From the NCBI RefSeq assembly GCF_947366995.1, contig NZ_CANBCC010000030.1:1-43705 (forward strand): a stretch of 43,705 nucleotides of DNA, written 5' to 3'. Numbering within the stretch: position 1 is the first letter of the stretch; every line of letters starts with the position of its first letter. The position numbers and the translations under genes are program-made. Positions 1 to 11,483 of the stretch are shown here, piece after piece. Below the pieces are notes generated by a model, which was given only the letters and a program-made list of their open reading frames with translations, was not told where the DNA came from and ran no database searches. The DNA is from an uncultured Aquabacterium sp. Its GTDB lineage: Bacteria; Pseudomonadota; Gammaproteobacteria; Burkholderiales; Burkholderiaceae_C.

Positions 1-1
1 G

Positions 2-247
2 GGGGAGGACGCCGCCAGCGCGGTCAGCGCCGGTGCCAGCGGCGCCACCGACAAGGCGCGCCCGGAAGACAAGAAACGAGAGGCGCGTCCGGGCCCGCTC
101 AACCCCCGGGCCGCGTGCGCCGGCAAGTCGTTCATCTTCCTGGCCATCTGCATGAAGCAGCATTGCAGCCGGTCGGCCTACAAACGCCATCCCGAGTGTG
201 TGCGCATGCGCCGGCAGGAAGAAGCGCAGCGCAACATGCAGCCCTGA
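2..247 (+). CDS. C-terminal fragment of an unrecognised protein
   Basis: An open frame enters from the left edge and stops at a TGA, giving about 81 residues of a protein whose start lies outside the window. The visible part begins with an Ala/Ser/Gly-rich low-complexity stretch, passes through a charged segment, and ends in a compact Cys-containing tail (ACAGKSFIFLAICMKQHC, then a further Cys near HPECVRM). Four cysteines and a His in the last 45 residues suggest a small disulfide-bonded or metal-binding tail. I have a vague impression of similar tails on burkholderial serine/threonine kinase-like proteins, but nothing here proves it. It converges on the exonuclease gene with a 22-bp gap. 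Confidence 0.55.
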   Translation, partial: GEDAASAVSAGASGATDKARPEDKKREARPGPLNPRAACAGKSFIFLAICMKQHCSRSAYKRHPECVRMRRQEEAQRNMQP

Positions 248-269
248 TGCGCGCCCACCGGCAACGGCT

Positions 270-806
270 TCAGGCCGCGGTCTGGTGGGCGGCGTCCGGC
301 CGCAAGGCCACCAGCGTTTGCTGCAGTACGCGGGCGTCGGCGCTCGCCCGGTGACGCGCCAGGCCCATTCGCGCCGCCACCTGCTGCTTCACCTCATGCC
401 ACCGCGCGGCTTCGGCCTCGTTCAGCAGCGCCCGCAGGTTCTCCATCCGGAAGGACGGCGTGCGGTCGGCCACGTCATACAGCCGGCCCAGCCAGGTGTA
501 GTCGTGCGCCCAGGCATCCGAATACACCGTCTGCCCGTGCAATTGGTCGTTCAGCGCTTCGCACACCACCCGCGGCGCCCGCCCATGGCGTGACAGCTGT
601 TCCCGGGCGATGCCGTGCACGCAGGCGGCTGCGGCATCCCAGTGCTGCCAATCGGGCTCGGGGCAGATCAGGCTGCACCAGGCGCGACCATCCGGCAGCA
701 CGAACCCCACTTCGATCGGGTAGCTGCCATGGCCGAAGCCCGACGCCTCGATGTCGATGATGGTCGGCGGGAAGGGGGCGCTGTTGCCCTGAGGGGGACG
801 GTTCAT
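270..806 (-). CDS. DEDDh-type 3'-5' exonuclease family protein (DnaQ/RNase T fold)
   Basis: A protein of about 178 residues with the exonuclease signature. The Exo I motif IDIEASGFG supplies the first Asp and Glu near the N-terminus. An acidic residue lies mid-protein in the YSDAWAHD stretch. The Exo III motif HRASADARV near the C-terminus gives the H-x4-D of DEDDh enzymes. It probably trims 3' ends of DNA or RNA in the cytoplasm; the substrate cannot be told from sequence. I chose the ATG at 806 because the fold starts about 12 residues later. An in-frame GTG at 860 overlaps the stop of the upstream acetyltransferase-like gene as GTGA and would add 18 residues, so translational coupling from there is possible. 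Either way it is the second gene of a two-gene minus-strand unit. Confidence 0.8.
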   Translation of the reverse strand: MNRPPQGNSAPFPPTIIDIEASGFGHGSYPIEVGFVLPDGRAWCSLICPEPDWQHWDAAAACVHGIAREQLSRHGRAPRVVCEALNDQLHGQTVYSDAWAHDYTWLGRLYDVADRTPSFRMENLRALLNEAEAARWHEVKQQVAARMGLARHRASADARVLQQTLVALRPDAAHQTAA

Positions 807-856
807 GGGAGCCCTGAGGTCGGTGTGTTGAATGTGCCCCCATGTCGACCTGCCCG

Positions 857-2111
857 TCACGTCGGGGGATCCCCCGCCTTGAAGGGCTGCCGCTCCTCCA
901 GTTCGTTCAGGTAGTAGCCGATGCCGCGTTGCTCGCGGTCGAGGAAGTCGGCCACCGCCTGGCGCAGCCCGGGATGGCGCAGCAGGTGCACGGAGTGCGT
1001 GGTGACAGGCAGCAGGCCGCGTGCCAGCTTGTGCTCACCCTGCGCGCCACCCTCGAACCGCTGCATGCCCTGCGCGATGCACCAGGCGATGCCCTGGTAG
1101 TAGCAGGCCTCGAAATGCAGGCAGGACACCGACTCGAGCGCGCCCCAGTAACGTCCATAGGCCACCCGCGCCTGTGGATCGACTGCCAGCAACGAAGCGG
1201 CGATGCGTTCGCCGTCGCGTACGGCAATGAACATCGTCCAGCAGTCTGGCAGCGCCGTGCCCACCTGATGCCAGAAGGCGTGAGCCAGGTAGGGGCGTTG
1301 GCCGTGCTCCAGGTAGGTGCGCGTGTAGCAGCGGTGAAAGAAGTCCCAGTCGGCCTCGGTGATGTCCGCACCCTGCTTCACCTGGAAGCGCACACCGGCC
1401 TCGGCCACCTTGCGCCGCTCCTGCTGGATCTTCTTGCGCTTCTCGCGCTGCAGAGTGCCGAGAAAATCAGTGAAATCGGCATAGGGCGTTTCCTTGCGGT
1501 TCAGCCAGTGAAACTGCACCCCCGGCCGCTTCAGCCAGCCACGGGCGGCCGCCAGATCGGCCTCGTCGTCCTGCAGGAACAACAGGTGGGCCGACGACCA
1601 GCCCTGATCCTCACACTGCGCGGCCAGGACATCGAGCAGGCGGCCCTGCAATGCGGCACGGGCGGGGCCGGGCAGGCTCGGGTCGACCAGCAGCCGCGGC
1701 CCAGGGATGGGCGAGAACGGCACGGCACCCAGCAGCTTGGGGTAGTAGTGCGTGCCCTGGCGGGCCAGCGCCCGGTCGTGCGCGTCGGCCCAGGCCCAGT
1801 CGAACACGTACTCGCCATAGGAATGGTCCTTGGCGTAGGTTGGGCAGGCGGCGCGCAAGCGGCCCGCCGCATCGTGCAGCAACAGGAACTGCGGATGCCA
1901 GCCGGTGGCCGGGGCCGCACTGCCGGTGTCGTGCAGGGCCTGGAAGAAGGCGTGCCGCAAAAAGGGGCTCGCCCCCTCTGCGGGAAGCAGCGCATCCCAG
2001 GCCGCGGCGTCGATCTCGCCCGGGTCATCCACCCATGTGATGCTGCAGTCACCCGACAGGGCCGCTACCATGCTGGCTTGCGCGTCTGCGCCGTCTGCTT
2101 GAATCCTGCTC

Positions 2112-2113
<2 letters not shown>
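857..2113 (-). CDS. FemAB-like/GNAT N-acyltransferase (DUF482, PF04339-type)
   Basis: About 418 residues. Family features seen are an N-terminal segment with DAAAWDALLP and SPFLRHAFFQAL, a long middle, the basic stretch REKRKKIQQERRKV, and a GNAT-like C-terminal half with FFHRCYTRTYLEHGQRPYL and FEGGAQGEHKLARG. These match the proteins often called peptidogalycan-biosynthesis or GNAT-family N-acetyltransferases (PF04339), whose substrate is not established. The ATG at 2113 overlaps the divergent nadE start within a single CATG. A second Met at 2071 is a realistic alternative, as neither has a good ribosome binding site and the conserved part begins about 20 residues in. The gene runs into the downstream exonuclease, suggesting one transcript. 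No signal peptide or membrane segment is visible, so it is probably cytoplasmic. Confidence 0.85.
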
Positions 2114-4257
<2,144 letters not shown>

Positions 4258-4263
4258 GTTCGC

Positions 4264-4878
4264 TCAGATCTCGGGCGACACGCCGCCAGGACCCGGCTCA
4301 GGCTGGTCCGGCGGCGTTTGCACTTGAAGGCGGGCGTGTTCGTCCTCGATGCGGTCGAGCAGCGTCGTGATGTCATCCCCGACCATCAGCAACTCCTGCA
4401 CATCCGGCCACAGAAAGCCGCCGTCGCGGCAGGTGTCGATGAAGCGCAGCAGGTGGTCGTAGTAGCCGGCCACGTTCAGCAGGCCCAGCGCCTTGCGGTG
4501 GTAGCCCAGCTGCCGCCAGGTCCACACCTCGAAGATCTCTTCCATCGTCCCGATGCCACCGGGCAGCGCCAGAAACGCGTCCGACTGCATGGCCATCCGG
4601 TGCTTGCGCGCGTGCATGGTGTCGACCACCTGCAGGTCGGTCAGGCGGGCGTGGCCCATCTCGCGGGTCATCAGACGCTCGGGGATCACGCCGATCACCG
4701 GGGCGCCAGCGTCGAGTGCCGCGTCGGCCACGGTGCCCATCAGGCCCGTGCTGCCACCGCCGTACACCAGCCGCCAGCCGCGTTCACCAATCTGACGGCC
4801 GACTTCACGGGCAGCGGCCACGTGGGCTGGATCCAGCCCGTCGCGCGAGCCGCAGTACACACACAGAGACAGGGACAT
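4264..4878 (-). CDS. LOG family protein (TIGR00730), nucleoside 5'-monophosphate phosphoribohydrolase
   Basis: 204 residues with a Rossmann fold. The GGGSTGLMG loop sits at about 40-48, and the hallmark PGGIGTMEE of lysine-decarboxylase-like/LOG proteins at 106-114, followed by EVWTWRQLGYHRK. Family members cleave the N-glycosidic bond of cytokinin riboside 5'-monophosphate or AMP-like nucleotides. In bacteria without cytokinin signalling the role is probably nucleotide salvage or quality control. Older annotation as lysine decarboxylase is wrong for this family. It converges on glnB with only 6 bp between stops and lies 5 bp after the RDD gene, so the two probably share a transcript. The start at 4878 has no competing upstream ATG. 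Confidence 0.9.
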   Translation of the reverse strand: MSLSLCVYCGSRDGLDPAHVAAAREVGRQIGERGWRLVYGGGSTGLMGTVADAALDAGAPVIGVIPERLMTREMGHARLTDLQVVDTMHARKHRMAMQSDAFLALPGGIGTMEEIFEVWTWRQLGYHRKALGLLNVAGYYDHLLRFIDTCRDGGFLWPDVQELLMVGDDITTLLDRIEDEHARLQVQTPPDQPEPGPGGVSPEI

Positions 4879-4883
4879 GATGG

Positions 4884-5471
4884 TCAGGCCGCATGCGCGG
4901 CGTCGGGATGAGGCGTCGGCGCGGCGTCCGGCCGCGTGTCGATCAGGCGGGTGCCGCTCAGCACATCATGCAGGAATTGCCGGCGCGGCAGCACAAAGCT
5001 CGACACGGCATACAGCACCATCCAGCCCACCAGGGCGGCGAACAGCTGGCGCCCCTGCGTCAGACCGAGCACTTTCGGCAGCAGCAGGCCCGGCATCAGC
5101 CACAGCCAGGCCAGCACGTGGCGCAGCAGGGCACGGGGCACGGTCAGCCCCTCACCGTTGTGGCCCACCACACGCAGGTGCCAGGTCTTCATGGCCAGCG
5201 TCTGGCCGGTCTGCACCCAGCACCAGGTGTAGTAAAGCGCGAAGGCCAGCAGCAGCGCGGCCCACAATCCGTGTCGCCCTTCCAGGCCATGCCGCTGGTT
5301 CGTGGCGATGCCGTACACCAGCCCCACCGGCACGGCAATGCCGAACACGAGCACCCCTTCGTACACGAACGAGGTGACGCGGCGCCGCAGTCGCGGGGCT
5401 GTGGCGTGCGCCCGAGCGGTCGTTTCTTCAGCGGTGAGGGGGCGGTAGGTGTTCGAAGGCCGGGCAGACAT
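4884..5471 (-). CDS. RDD family integral membrane protein
   Basis: 195 residues. After a short polar N-terminus come RRRVTSFVYEGVLVFGIAV (first membrane helix), a second helix near WAALLLAFALYYTWCWV, the family's GQTLAMKTWHLRVV stretch, and two further hydrophobic helices ending at FVLPRRQFLHDVLSGTRLID, the typical RDD C-terminal motif. The function of RDD proteins is mostly unknown; some have been proposed to act in ion or solute transport. It lies 62 bp after the DUF3106 gene and 5 bp before the LOG gene, so it may be part of a five-gene minus-strand transcript starting at the ECF sigma factor. Confidence 0.88.
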   Translation of the reverse strand: MSARPSNTYRPLTAEETTARAHATAPRLRRRVTSFVYEGVLVFGIAVPVGLVYGIATNQRHGLEGRHGLWAALLLAFALYYTWCWVQTGQTLAMKTWHLRVVGHNGEGLTVPRALLRHVLAWLWLMPGLLLPKVLGLTQGRQLFAALVGWMVLYAVSSFVLPRRQFLHDVLSGTRLIDTRPDAAPTPHPDAAHAA

Positions 5472-5533
5472 GGCAGAAGACGGTCAGGCAAGCAGCCGCG
5501 AACGATACACCAGTGCAGCCGACGCGACCCGAG

Positions 5534-6340
5534 TCAGTCCGGCAGGTCGTGATCGCGGTCGGCCGGCATGGCGCCGCCCATGCCGGCGCCCTGTGCACCT
5601 TTGCGGGGCAGCAGGGTGACCGGGTCGACAAAGACCCGGGTGGCGGTGATCTTGGGCAGCCCGGCCTGCTGGTGCAGGGGCGGGGTGGCCGGCTGCGTCA
5701 CCAGCCGCGTGGTCGCGCCGGGCCCTTCCTTGATCAGGGCCGGAGCGACCACCGTGGGCGCCGGGGCCCGCCGCTGTCCGGCGGCCGGCACGACGTTCGC
5801 CTTGCGTCCGTCGGCCGTCACGAGGCGGCGGCTGCTCTGACTCGATGCTGACGGGGCCGCGCTGGTCGCCATGCCGGCCGGGTCGGCCTTCTGGCGCGCC
5901 TGGCGGCCCAGCTGGTCGCGGTCTTCCGCGGAGAGCGCCTGGTAGGCCTCCCACTTCTGTTGCCGTTCGGCGGGGCTCAGCTGGCGCGCCTGTTGAAAGC
6001 GCAGCCGTGCTTCGCCCCGCTCGGTGGCAGGCAGTGATGCCCACTGGTTCATGCGCTCGCGCAGGCGTTGCTGTTCTGTGGCGGTGAGCTTGGGGTAGCG
6101 AACGGCCACCTGCAACCATTTCTCGCGGCTGGATGCAGGGAGGTCGCCCCACTGGGCAGCCAGGGGCTGCAGCACTTGCCGCTGGGCGGGTGTGAGCGAC
6201 TGCCAGGCCGGTGCGCCGGCCTGCGCGGACTGGGCGCTCGCCGGCCCCTGCGCGTGCGCCAGGCTCACCACTGCCGGGCCGAGCGCCACCAGGCACAGCG
6301 CAACCAGCAGGGTGGGGGGGGCGCCACGCGGCATGGTCAT
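5534..6340 (-). CDS. DUF3106 domain-containing secreted helical-repeat protein
   Basis: 268 residues. A Sec signal peptide is visible (MTMPRGAPPTLLVALCLVAL, then an Ala-rich region ending SLAHAQG), so the mature protein is probably periplasmic. It has three imperfect repeats of the pattern LTPAQRQ.L..LA..W..LPA..RE, at roughly 48-78, 80-112 and 115-145. They are rich in Gln, Arg and Trp and reminiscent of the LTxxQ-type helical hairpins of Spy/CpxP, though that resemblance is only a reading by eye. The C-terminal third is Ala/Pro-rich and probably disordered. The ATG overlaps the DUF3619 stop by four bases (ATGA), which fixes the start. No function is established for DUF3106. Confidence 0.85.
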   Translation of the reverse strand: MTMPRGAPPTLLVALCLVALGPAVVSLAHAQGPASAQSAQAGAPAWQSLTPAQRQVLQPLAAQWGDLPASSREKWLQVAVRYPKLTATEQQRLRERMNQWASLPATERGEARLRFQQARQLSPAERQQKWEAYQALSAEDRDQLGRQARQKADPAGMATSAAPSASSQSSRRLVTADGRKANVVPAAGQRRAPAPTVVAPALIKEGPGATTRLVTQPATPPLHQQAGLPKITATRVFVDPVTLLPRKGAQGAGMGGAMPADRDHDLPD

Positions 6341-7002
6341 GGCGTCACGGCGGGAGCGACCTCGCCGCCTTCCTCTTCCACTGCCGCCTCCAGTTCGACG
6401 GGCGGCTGAACCGAGACCTCGATGTCCGGCGTGCTCACGGTCTCCACCGCCATGGCGGGCGCCGTGTCGTTCTGAAGGAACTCGGCAAAGCCCGGGTCGG
6501 CATAAGCGTCAGGCGGCAGGTCGTCGCTCAGGAGCGCCGTGTCGACATCCGCTGCAGCTTCCGTTTTCTCGATCTGGTGATAGTGATGCACGCCCCACAG
6601 GCCCGCCACCAGCGCCATCACCGGCAGCACGGAGGCCAGCTTCAGGCCCCACGACAGCCGACCCTCATCAAGGCGGCGGCCGTGACCCGGCTGACGTGCG
6701 GCGCCTTCGTGCCATGCCGCCACCGGGGCAGAAAAACCGCCCGCCGCGCCCGTTGCACCGGCACCGGCCAGTCCCAGATGCACCACCGGCGTGGCAATGT
6801 GCGCGCTGGAGGACGCGGTGCGCACACGGGCCTCACGGGCCGTGCGCACCGCCTGTTCACGTGCCACGCGCAAGCGCTCGGTCACGTCATGGGGCACACA
6901 CCGCGCACCTTCTTCCAGGCGCGCGCTCAGGCGCAGGGCAAAGCGGGCCTCGAGGGCCTCACGTTGCGCTGCGGTCAGCGGGGGAGTCGGGCGGGTCTTC
7001 AC
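6337..7002 (-). CDS. DUF3619 single-pass membrane protein, possible anti-sigma-like partner
   Basis: 221 residues when started at the GTG at 7002, which overlaps the sigma factor stop as GTGA. No ATG is available and coupling argues for this start. The N-terminal part (1-60) is helical and strongly charged and would face the cytoplasm. One membrane segment lies at about 119-138 (LKLASVLPVMALVAGLWGV). The C-terminal 80 residues are acidic, with DDLPPDAYADPGFAEFL, the recognisable DUF3619 motif, and then a Glu-rich tail. The layout (cytoplasmic helix, one membrane pass, extracytoplasmic tail, gene directly after an ECF sigma) is that of an anti-sigma factor, but no known anti-sigma or ZAS zinc motif is visible. 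That role is inference. Confidence 0.83.
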   Translation of the reverse strand: MKTRPTPPLTAAQREALEARFALRLSARLEEGARCVPHDVTERLRVAREQAVRTAREARVRTASSSAHIATPVVHLGLAGAGATGAAGGFSAPVAAWHEGAARQPGHGRRLDEGRLSWGLKLASVLPVMALVAGLWGVHHYHQIEKTEAAADVDTALLSDDLPPDAYADPGFAEFLQNDTAPAMAVETVSTPDIEVSVQPPVELEAAVEEEGGEVAPAVTP

Positions 7003-7589
7003 AATGTGATTCCACGAAGTTGAAGGGCTTTGGCCAGGGCCTGGACGGCGCGCGAGCAGTGCGTCTTCACGCTGCCTTCGGAGCAACCCATGGCGGCGGC
7101 GGTCTCTGCAACATCCAGTTCCTCCCAGTAACGCAGCAGAAACGCTTCCCGTTGACGCGCTGGCAGCTTTGCGATCTCTTCTTCGATCTGCCCCAGGGCT
7201 TCCGTGCGCGCTGCGGCATCATCTGCACCTTCCGTGCCACCGTCCTGTGCCGTCAGGGCCTCCAGCAGATCGAAATCGCCCTCGCCGTCGCCGGCTGCGG
7301 CCTCCAGGTCCCCGATGTTGGTGAACACGGCGTTGCGGACCTTCTGGCGGCGAAACCAGTCCAGGGTGGCATTCGACAGGATGCGCTGGAACAGCATCGG
7401 CCACTCGTTTGCCGGGCGGTCGGCGTAGCTCTGCACCAGGCGGATCATGCTGTCCTGCACGATGTCCAGGGCCGCATCTTCATCCCGGACGGCGTACACC
7501 GTGCGTTTGAAGGCGCGACGCTCGACGCTCCTGAGAAAGTCGTCGAGTTCTTCTTCTGGGGAGGGGCTGGGAAGAGGGGTCAAGACCAA
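6999..7589 (-). CDS. RNA polymerase ECF-type sigma factor
   Basis: 196 residues. Sigma region 2 lies at about 18-85, including DAALDIVQDSMIRL (2.1-2.2) and NATLDWFRRQK (2.3-2.4). Region 4 lies at about 140-190, with LPARQREAFLLRYWEELDVAE and the helix-turn-helix GCSEGSVKTHCSRAVQALAKAL. Between them sits an unusually long acidic linker (about 92-135, EAAAGDGEGDFDLLE and onward). No ATG precedes region 2 in frame; the likely initiator is a TTG at 7589 or a second TTG two codons later, with no convincing Shine-Dalgarno, so the N-terminus is uncertain. It heads an operon with DUF3619 and DUF3106 through GTGA and ATGA overlaps, is divergent from ilvB, and would direct polymerase to a small regulon I cannot identify. 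Confidence 0.88.
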   Translation of the reverse strand: MVLTPLPSPSPEEELDDFLRSVERRAFKRTVYAVRDEDAALDIVQDSMIRLVQSYADRPANEWPMLFQRILSNATLDWFRRQKVRNAVFTNIGDLEAAAGDGEGDFDLLEALTAQDGGTEGADDAAARTEALGQIEEEIAKLPARQREAFLLRYWEELDVAETAAAMGCSEGSVKTHCSRAVQALAKALQLRGITL

Positions 7590-7690
7590 AAGCCGGATGG
7601 CGGCGTATGACGCGGCGGATTATGGCACCCGCTTGCCCGGCGTCATGCCGCGGGGCCGCTTTGCTTGAAGTTGTGTCAGGGAATGCAATA

Positions 7691-7852
7691 ATGTCGGTTT
7701 TGCGCCATTTCGATCTGGCTTGTGCTCGCCCGCATCAACAGGCGACGTGCCCAGGCCGCGCAGGCTCCGAAACCGCCTCACGAGGGCGAGCACGCTGGCA
7801 ATCCGTTGCCGCAGTGCTGCTGTTGCCACCCGCCCGGGTGGTGGCCGTGTAA
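7691..7852 (+). CDS. possible ilv leader peptide
   Basis: A 53-codon frame begins at an ATG with a good AGGGA ribosome binding site eight bases upstream and ends with SVAAVLLLPPARVVAV then TAA, 53 bases before ilvB. The last 16 codons hold five Val and three Leu codons and overlap a stable hairpin, the arrangement of transcription-attenuation leaders of branched-chain amino acid operons. Against it: GTG and CTG codons are common by chance in GC-rich DNA, the peptide is long for a leader, and a possible promoter (TTGAAG, 16 bp, AATAAT ending at 7691) would place the transcript start after this ATG. Confidence 0.35.
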   Translation: MSVLRHFDLACARPHQQATCPGRAGSETASRGRARWQSVAAVLLLPPARVVAV

Positions 7853-7872
7853 GAGGGGCACCGATCGTTTTT
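7826..7872 (+). promoter_or_regulatory. candidate ilv attenuator: competing hairpins plus T-run
   Basis: CCACCC (7826-7831) pairs with GGGTGG (7836-7841) around a GCCC loop, inside the Val codons of the candidate leader. A second, exclusive stem can form from GGTGGCC (7840-7846) with GGGGCACC (7855-7862), with one G-G mismatch, followed within six bases by TTTTT (7868-7872). The first stem would block the second, as in an antiterminator/terminator pair. The second stem is short, so termination strength is uncertain. Confidence 0.35.
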
Positions 7873-7905
7873 CGTTAGAGAAATTCGGAAAGGTTCTTCT
7901 TCATC

Positions 7906-9684
7906 ATGGACATGTCTCCCGCAGACGCCAAGCGCGCCGCAGCTGCCGACGCCTCTTCCGCCGCCCACGGCGAAATCCTCAACGGTTCCGACATCCTCGT
8001 GCGCTGCCTGCAGGCCGAGAGCGTCAAGTACATCTGGGGCTACCCCGGTGGTGCCGTTCTGTACATCTACGACGCCCTGTACAAGCAGGACACGATCGAG
8101 CACGTGCTGGTGCGCCATGAGCAGGCCGCCGTTCACGCGGCTGACGGCTACGCGCGCGCCACAGGCGAAGTCGGCGTGGCCCTCGTGACCTCCGGCCCCG
8201 GCGTGACGAACGCCATCACCGGCATTGCCACGGCCTACATGGATTCGATCCCGATGGTGATCATCACCGGGCAGGTTCCCACGGCCGCGATCGGCCTGGA
8301 CGCCTTCCAGGAGTGCGACACCGTTGGCATCACCCGCCCCATCGTCAAGCACAACTTCCTCGTGAAGGATGTGGCCGACCTGGCTGCGACGCTGAAGAAG
8401 GCCTTCCACATTGCCCGCACCGGCCGTCCCGGCCCGGTCGTGGTCGACATCCCCAAGGACGTCTCGCTGAAGACGACCGCCTTCCACTACCCCGAGTCGG
8501 TGGAAATGCGCTCGTACAACCCGGTGCGCAAGGGCCACGGCGGTCAGATCCGCAAGGCCGTGCAGCTGCTGCTCAACGCCAAGCGGCCCTACATCTATGT
8601 GGGCGGTGGCGTGGTGCTGGCCAACGCGCACAAGGAGCTGCGCGAGCTGGCCGACATGCTCGGCTTCCCCTGCACGAACACGCTGATGGGCCTGGGCGCA
8701 ACCGCCGCCTCCGACCCGAAGTTCCTGGGCATGCTGGGCATGCACGGCACCTACGAAGCCAACATGACCATGCAGCACGCTGACGTGGTCATCGCCGTGG
8801 GCGCCCGCTTCGACGACCGCGTGATCGGCAACCCCAAGCACTTTGCCCAGGTCGAGCGCAAGATCATCCACATCGACATCGACCCGTCGTCGATCTCCAA
8901 GCGCGTCAAGGTCGACATCCCCATCGTGGGCGACGTCAAGGACGTGCTGCTGGAGCTGATCGCCCAGGTCAAGGAGTCGTCGCAGAAGGTCGACCAGCAA
9001 TCGCTGGCCGCCTGGTGGAGCCAGATCAACGAGTGGCGCAAGCGCGAGTGCCTGCGCTACAAGACCTCGAACGACGTCATCAAGCCGCAGTTCGTGCTCG
9101 AGACGCTGGGCCGCCTGACCGCCGGCACCGACCACTACATCACGTCCGACGTCGGCCAGCACCAGATGTTTGCTGCGCAGTACTGCCGTTTCGAAGAGCC
9201 GCGCCGCTGGATCAACTCCGGTGGCCTGGGCACGATGGGCGTGGGCCTGCCGTACGCCATGGGCATCAAGCTGGCCAAGCCCGAGTCGGATGTGTTCTGC
9301 ATCACCGGCGAAGGCTCGATCCAGATGTGCATCCAGGAGCTGTCGACCTGCCTGCAGTACAACACCCCGGTGAAGGTGCTGTCGCTGAACAACCGTTACC
9401 TGGGCATGGTGCGCCAGTGGCAGCAGCTGGATTACGGCGGCCGCTACTCGCACAGCTACATGGACGCGCTGCCCAACTTCGTGAAGCTGGCCGAGGCCTA
9501 TGGCCACGTCGGCATGCTGGTGGAGCGTCCGGAAGACGTCGAAGGCGCCCTGAAGGAAGCCATCGCGCTGAAGGACCGCACTGTGTTCCTCGACATCCGC
9601 ACCGACCCCACCGAGAACGTGTGGCCGATGGTGCAAGCCGGCAAGGGCATCTCCGAGATGCTGCTGGGCTCCGAGGAACTCTGA
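7906..9684 (+). CDS. ilvB: acetolactate synthase, large (catalytic) subunit
   Basis: 592 residues. This ThDP enzyme condenses two pyruvates to acetolactate, or pyruvate with 2-oxobutyrate, at the first common step of Val/Leu/Ile synthesis in the cytoplasm. Domain order is an N-terminal pyrimidine-binding domain with catalytic E72 in VRHEQAAVHAADGYAR, a central FAD-type domain, and a C-terminal pyrophosphate-binding domain with ITGEGSIQMCIQELS and the Asn of LSLNNRYLGMVRQWQ. The Mg-binding motif reads GEG rather than the common GDG, which I believe also occurs in related betaproteobacteria. The ATG at 7906 follows GGAAAGG; another ATG two codons later is possible. ilvI is an alternative symbol. 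It heads the ilvBHC operon; the regulatory small subunit follows after a structured 185-bp spacer. Confidence 0.96.
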   Translation: MDMSPADAKRAAAADASSAAHGEILNGSDILVRCLQAESVKYIWGYPGGAVLYIYDALYKQDTIEHVLVRHEQAAVHAADGYARATGEVGVALVTSGPGVTNAITGIATAYMDSIPMVIITGQVPTAAIGLDAFQECDTVGITRPIVKHNFLVKDVADLAATLKKAFHIARTGRPGPVVVDIPKDVSLKTTAFHYPESVEMRSYNPVRKGHGGQIRKAVQLLLNAKRPYIYVGGGVVLANAHKELRELADMLGFPCTNTLMGLGATAASDPKFLGMLGMHGTYEANMTMQHADVVIAVGARFDDRVIGNPKHFAQVERKIIHIDIDPSSISKRVKVDIPIVGDVKDVLLELIAQVKESSQKVDQQSLAAWWSQINEWRKRECLRYKTSNDVIKPQFVLETLGRLTAGTDHYITSDVGQHQMFAAQYCRFEEPRRWINSGGLGTMGVGLPYAMGIKLAKPESDVFCITGEGSIQMCIQELSTCLQYNTPVKVLSLNNRYLGMVRQWQQLDYGGRYSHSYMDALPNFVKLAEAYGHVGMLVERPEDVEGALKEAIALKDRTVFLDIRTDPTENVWPMVQAGKGISEMLLGSEEL

Positions 9685-9735
9685 TCCGCCACGCCAACTG
9701 ACTCCGAGGCCCGATCCGGTCGGGGTTGAACCAAG

Positions 9736-9757
9736 GCCCGTGCTTTCCGGCACGGGC
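9736..9757 (+). repeat. stem-loop in the ilvB-ilvH spacer
   Basis: GCCCGTGC (9736-9743) and GCACGGGC (9750-9757) form a perfect 8-bp stem around the loop TTTCCG. No T-run follows, so it is not an obvious intrinsic terminator. A weaker ACGAT/ATCGT stem lies at 9793-9807 and a third strong stem at 9822-9841, so most of the spacer can fold. mRNA stability or processing control between the two subunits is a possible role. Confidence 0.6.
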
Positions 9758-9821
9758 GGAGGGTTCGCTCAAGCCGGTCGGGCACATGCACAACGATTTC
9801 CCATCGTGCGCGGGCCACGGG

Positions 9822-9841
9822 CCCGGGGTTACCGCCCCGGG
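9822..9841 (+). repeat. second strong stem-loop in the ilvB-ilvH spacer
   Basis: CCCGGGG (9822-9828) pairs perfectly with CCCCGGG (9835-9841) around the loop TTACCG, similar to the TTTCCG loop of the stem at 9736. It ends 28 bases before the ilvH start codon, close enough to influence initiation or act as a block to 3' exonucleases. Confidence 0.6.
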
Positions 9842-9869
9842 TGCTCAAGAGCCCGCCAGGACGATCAAC

Positions 9870-11476
<1,607 letters not shown>

Positions 11477-11483
11477 TCGGGCT

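Noticed and set aside
5472-5533. Promoter or terminator between DUF3106 and RDD genes
   Set aside because: The 62-bp gap shows no T-run hairpin and no convincing -35/-10 pair, so a shared transcript is the simpler reading.
7665-7691. TTGAAG and AATAAT as the ilvB promoter
   Set aside because: Plausible boxes with 16-bp spacing, but they conflict with the better-supported ribosome binding site and ATG at 7691; kept only as a caveat to the leader peptide.
7735-9753. Long open frame antisense to ilvB (minus strand), and similar long antisense frames over rbbA (plus, 18690-20018) and clpB (minus, 34434-37277)
   Set aside because: They are codon-bias shadows: composition is His/Val/Asp-rich nonsense without domains, and the opposite strand holds full-length conserved enzymes.
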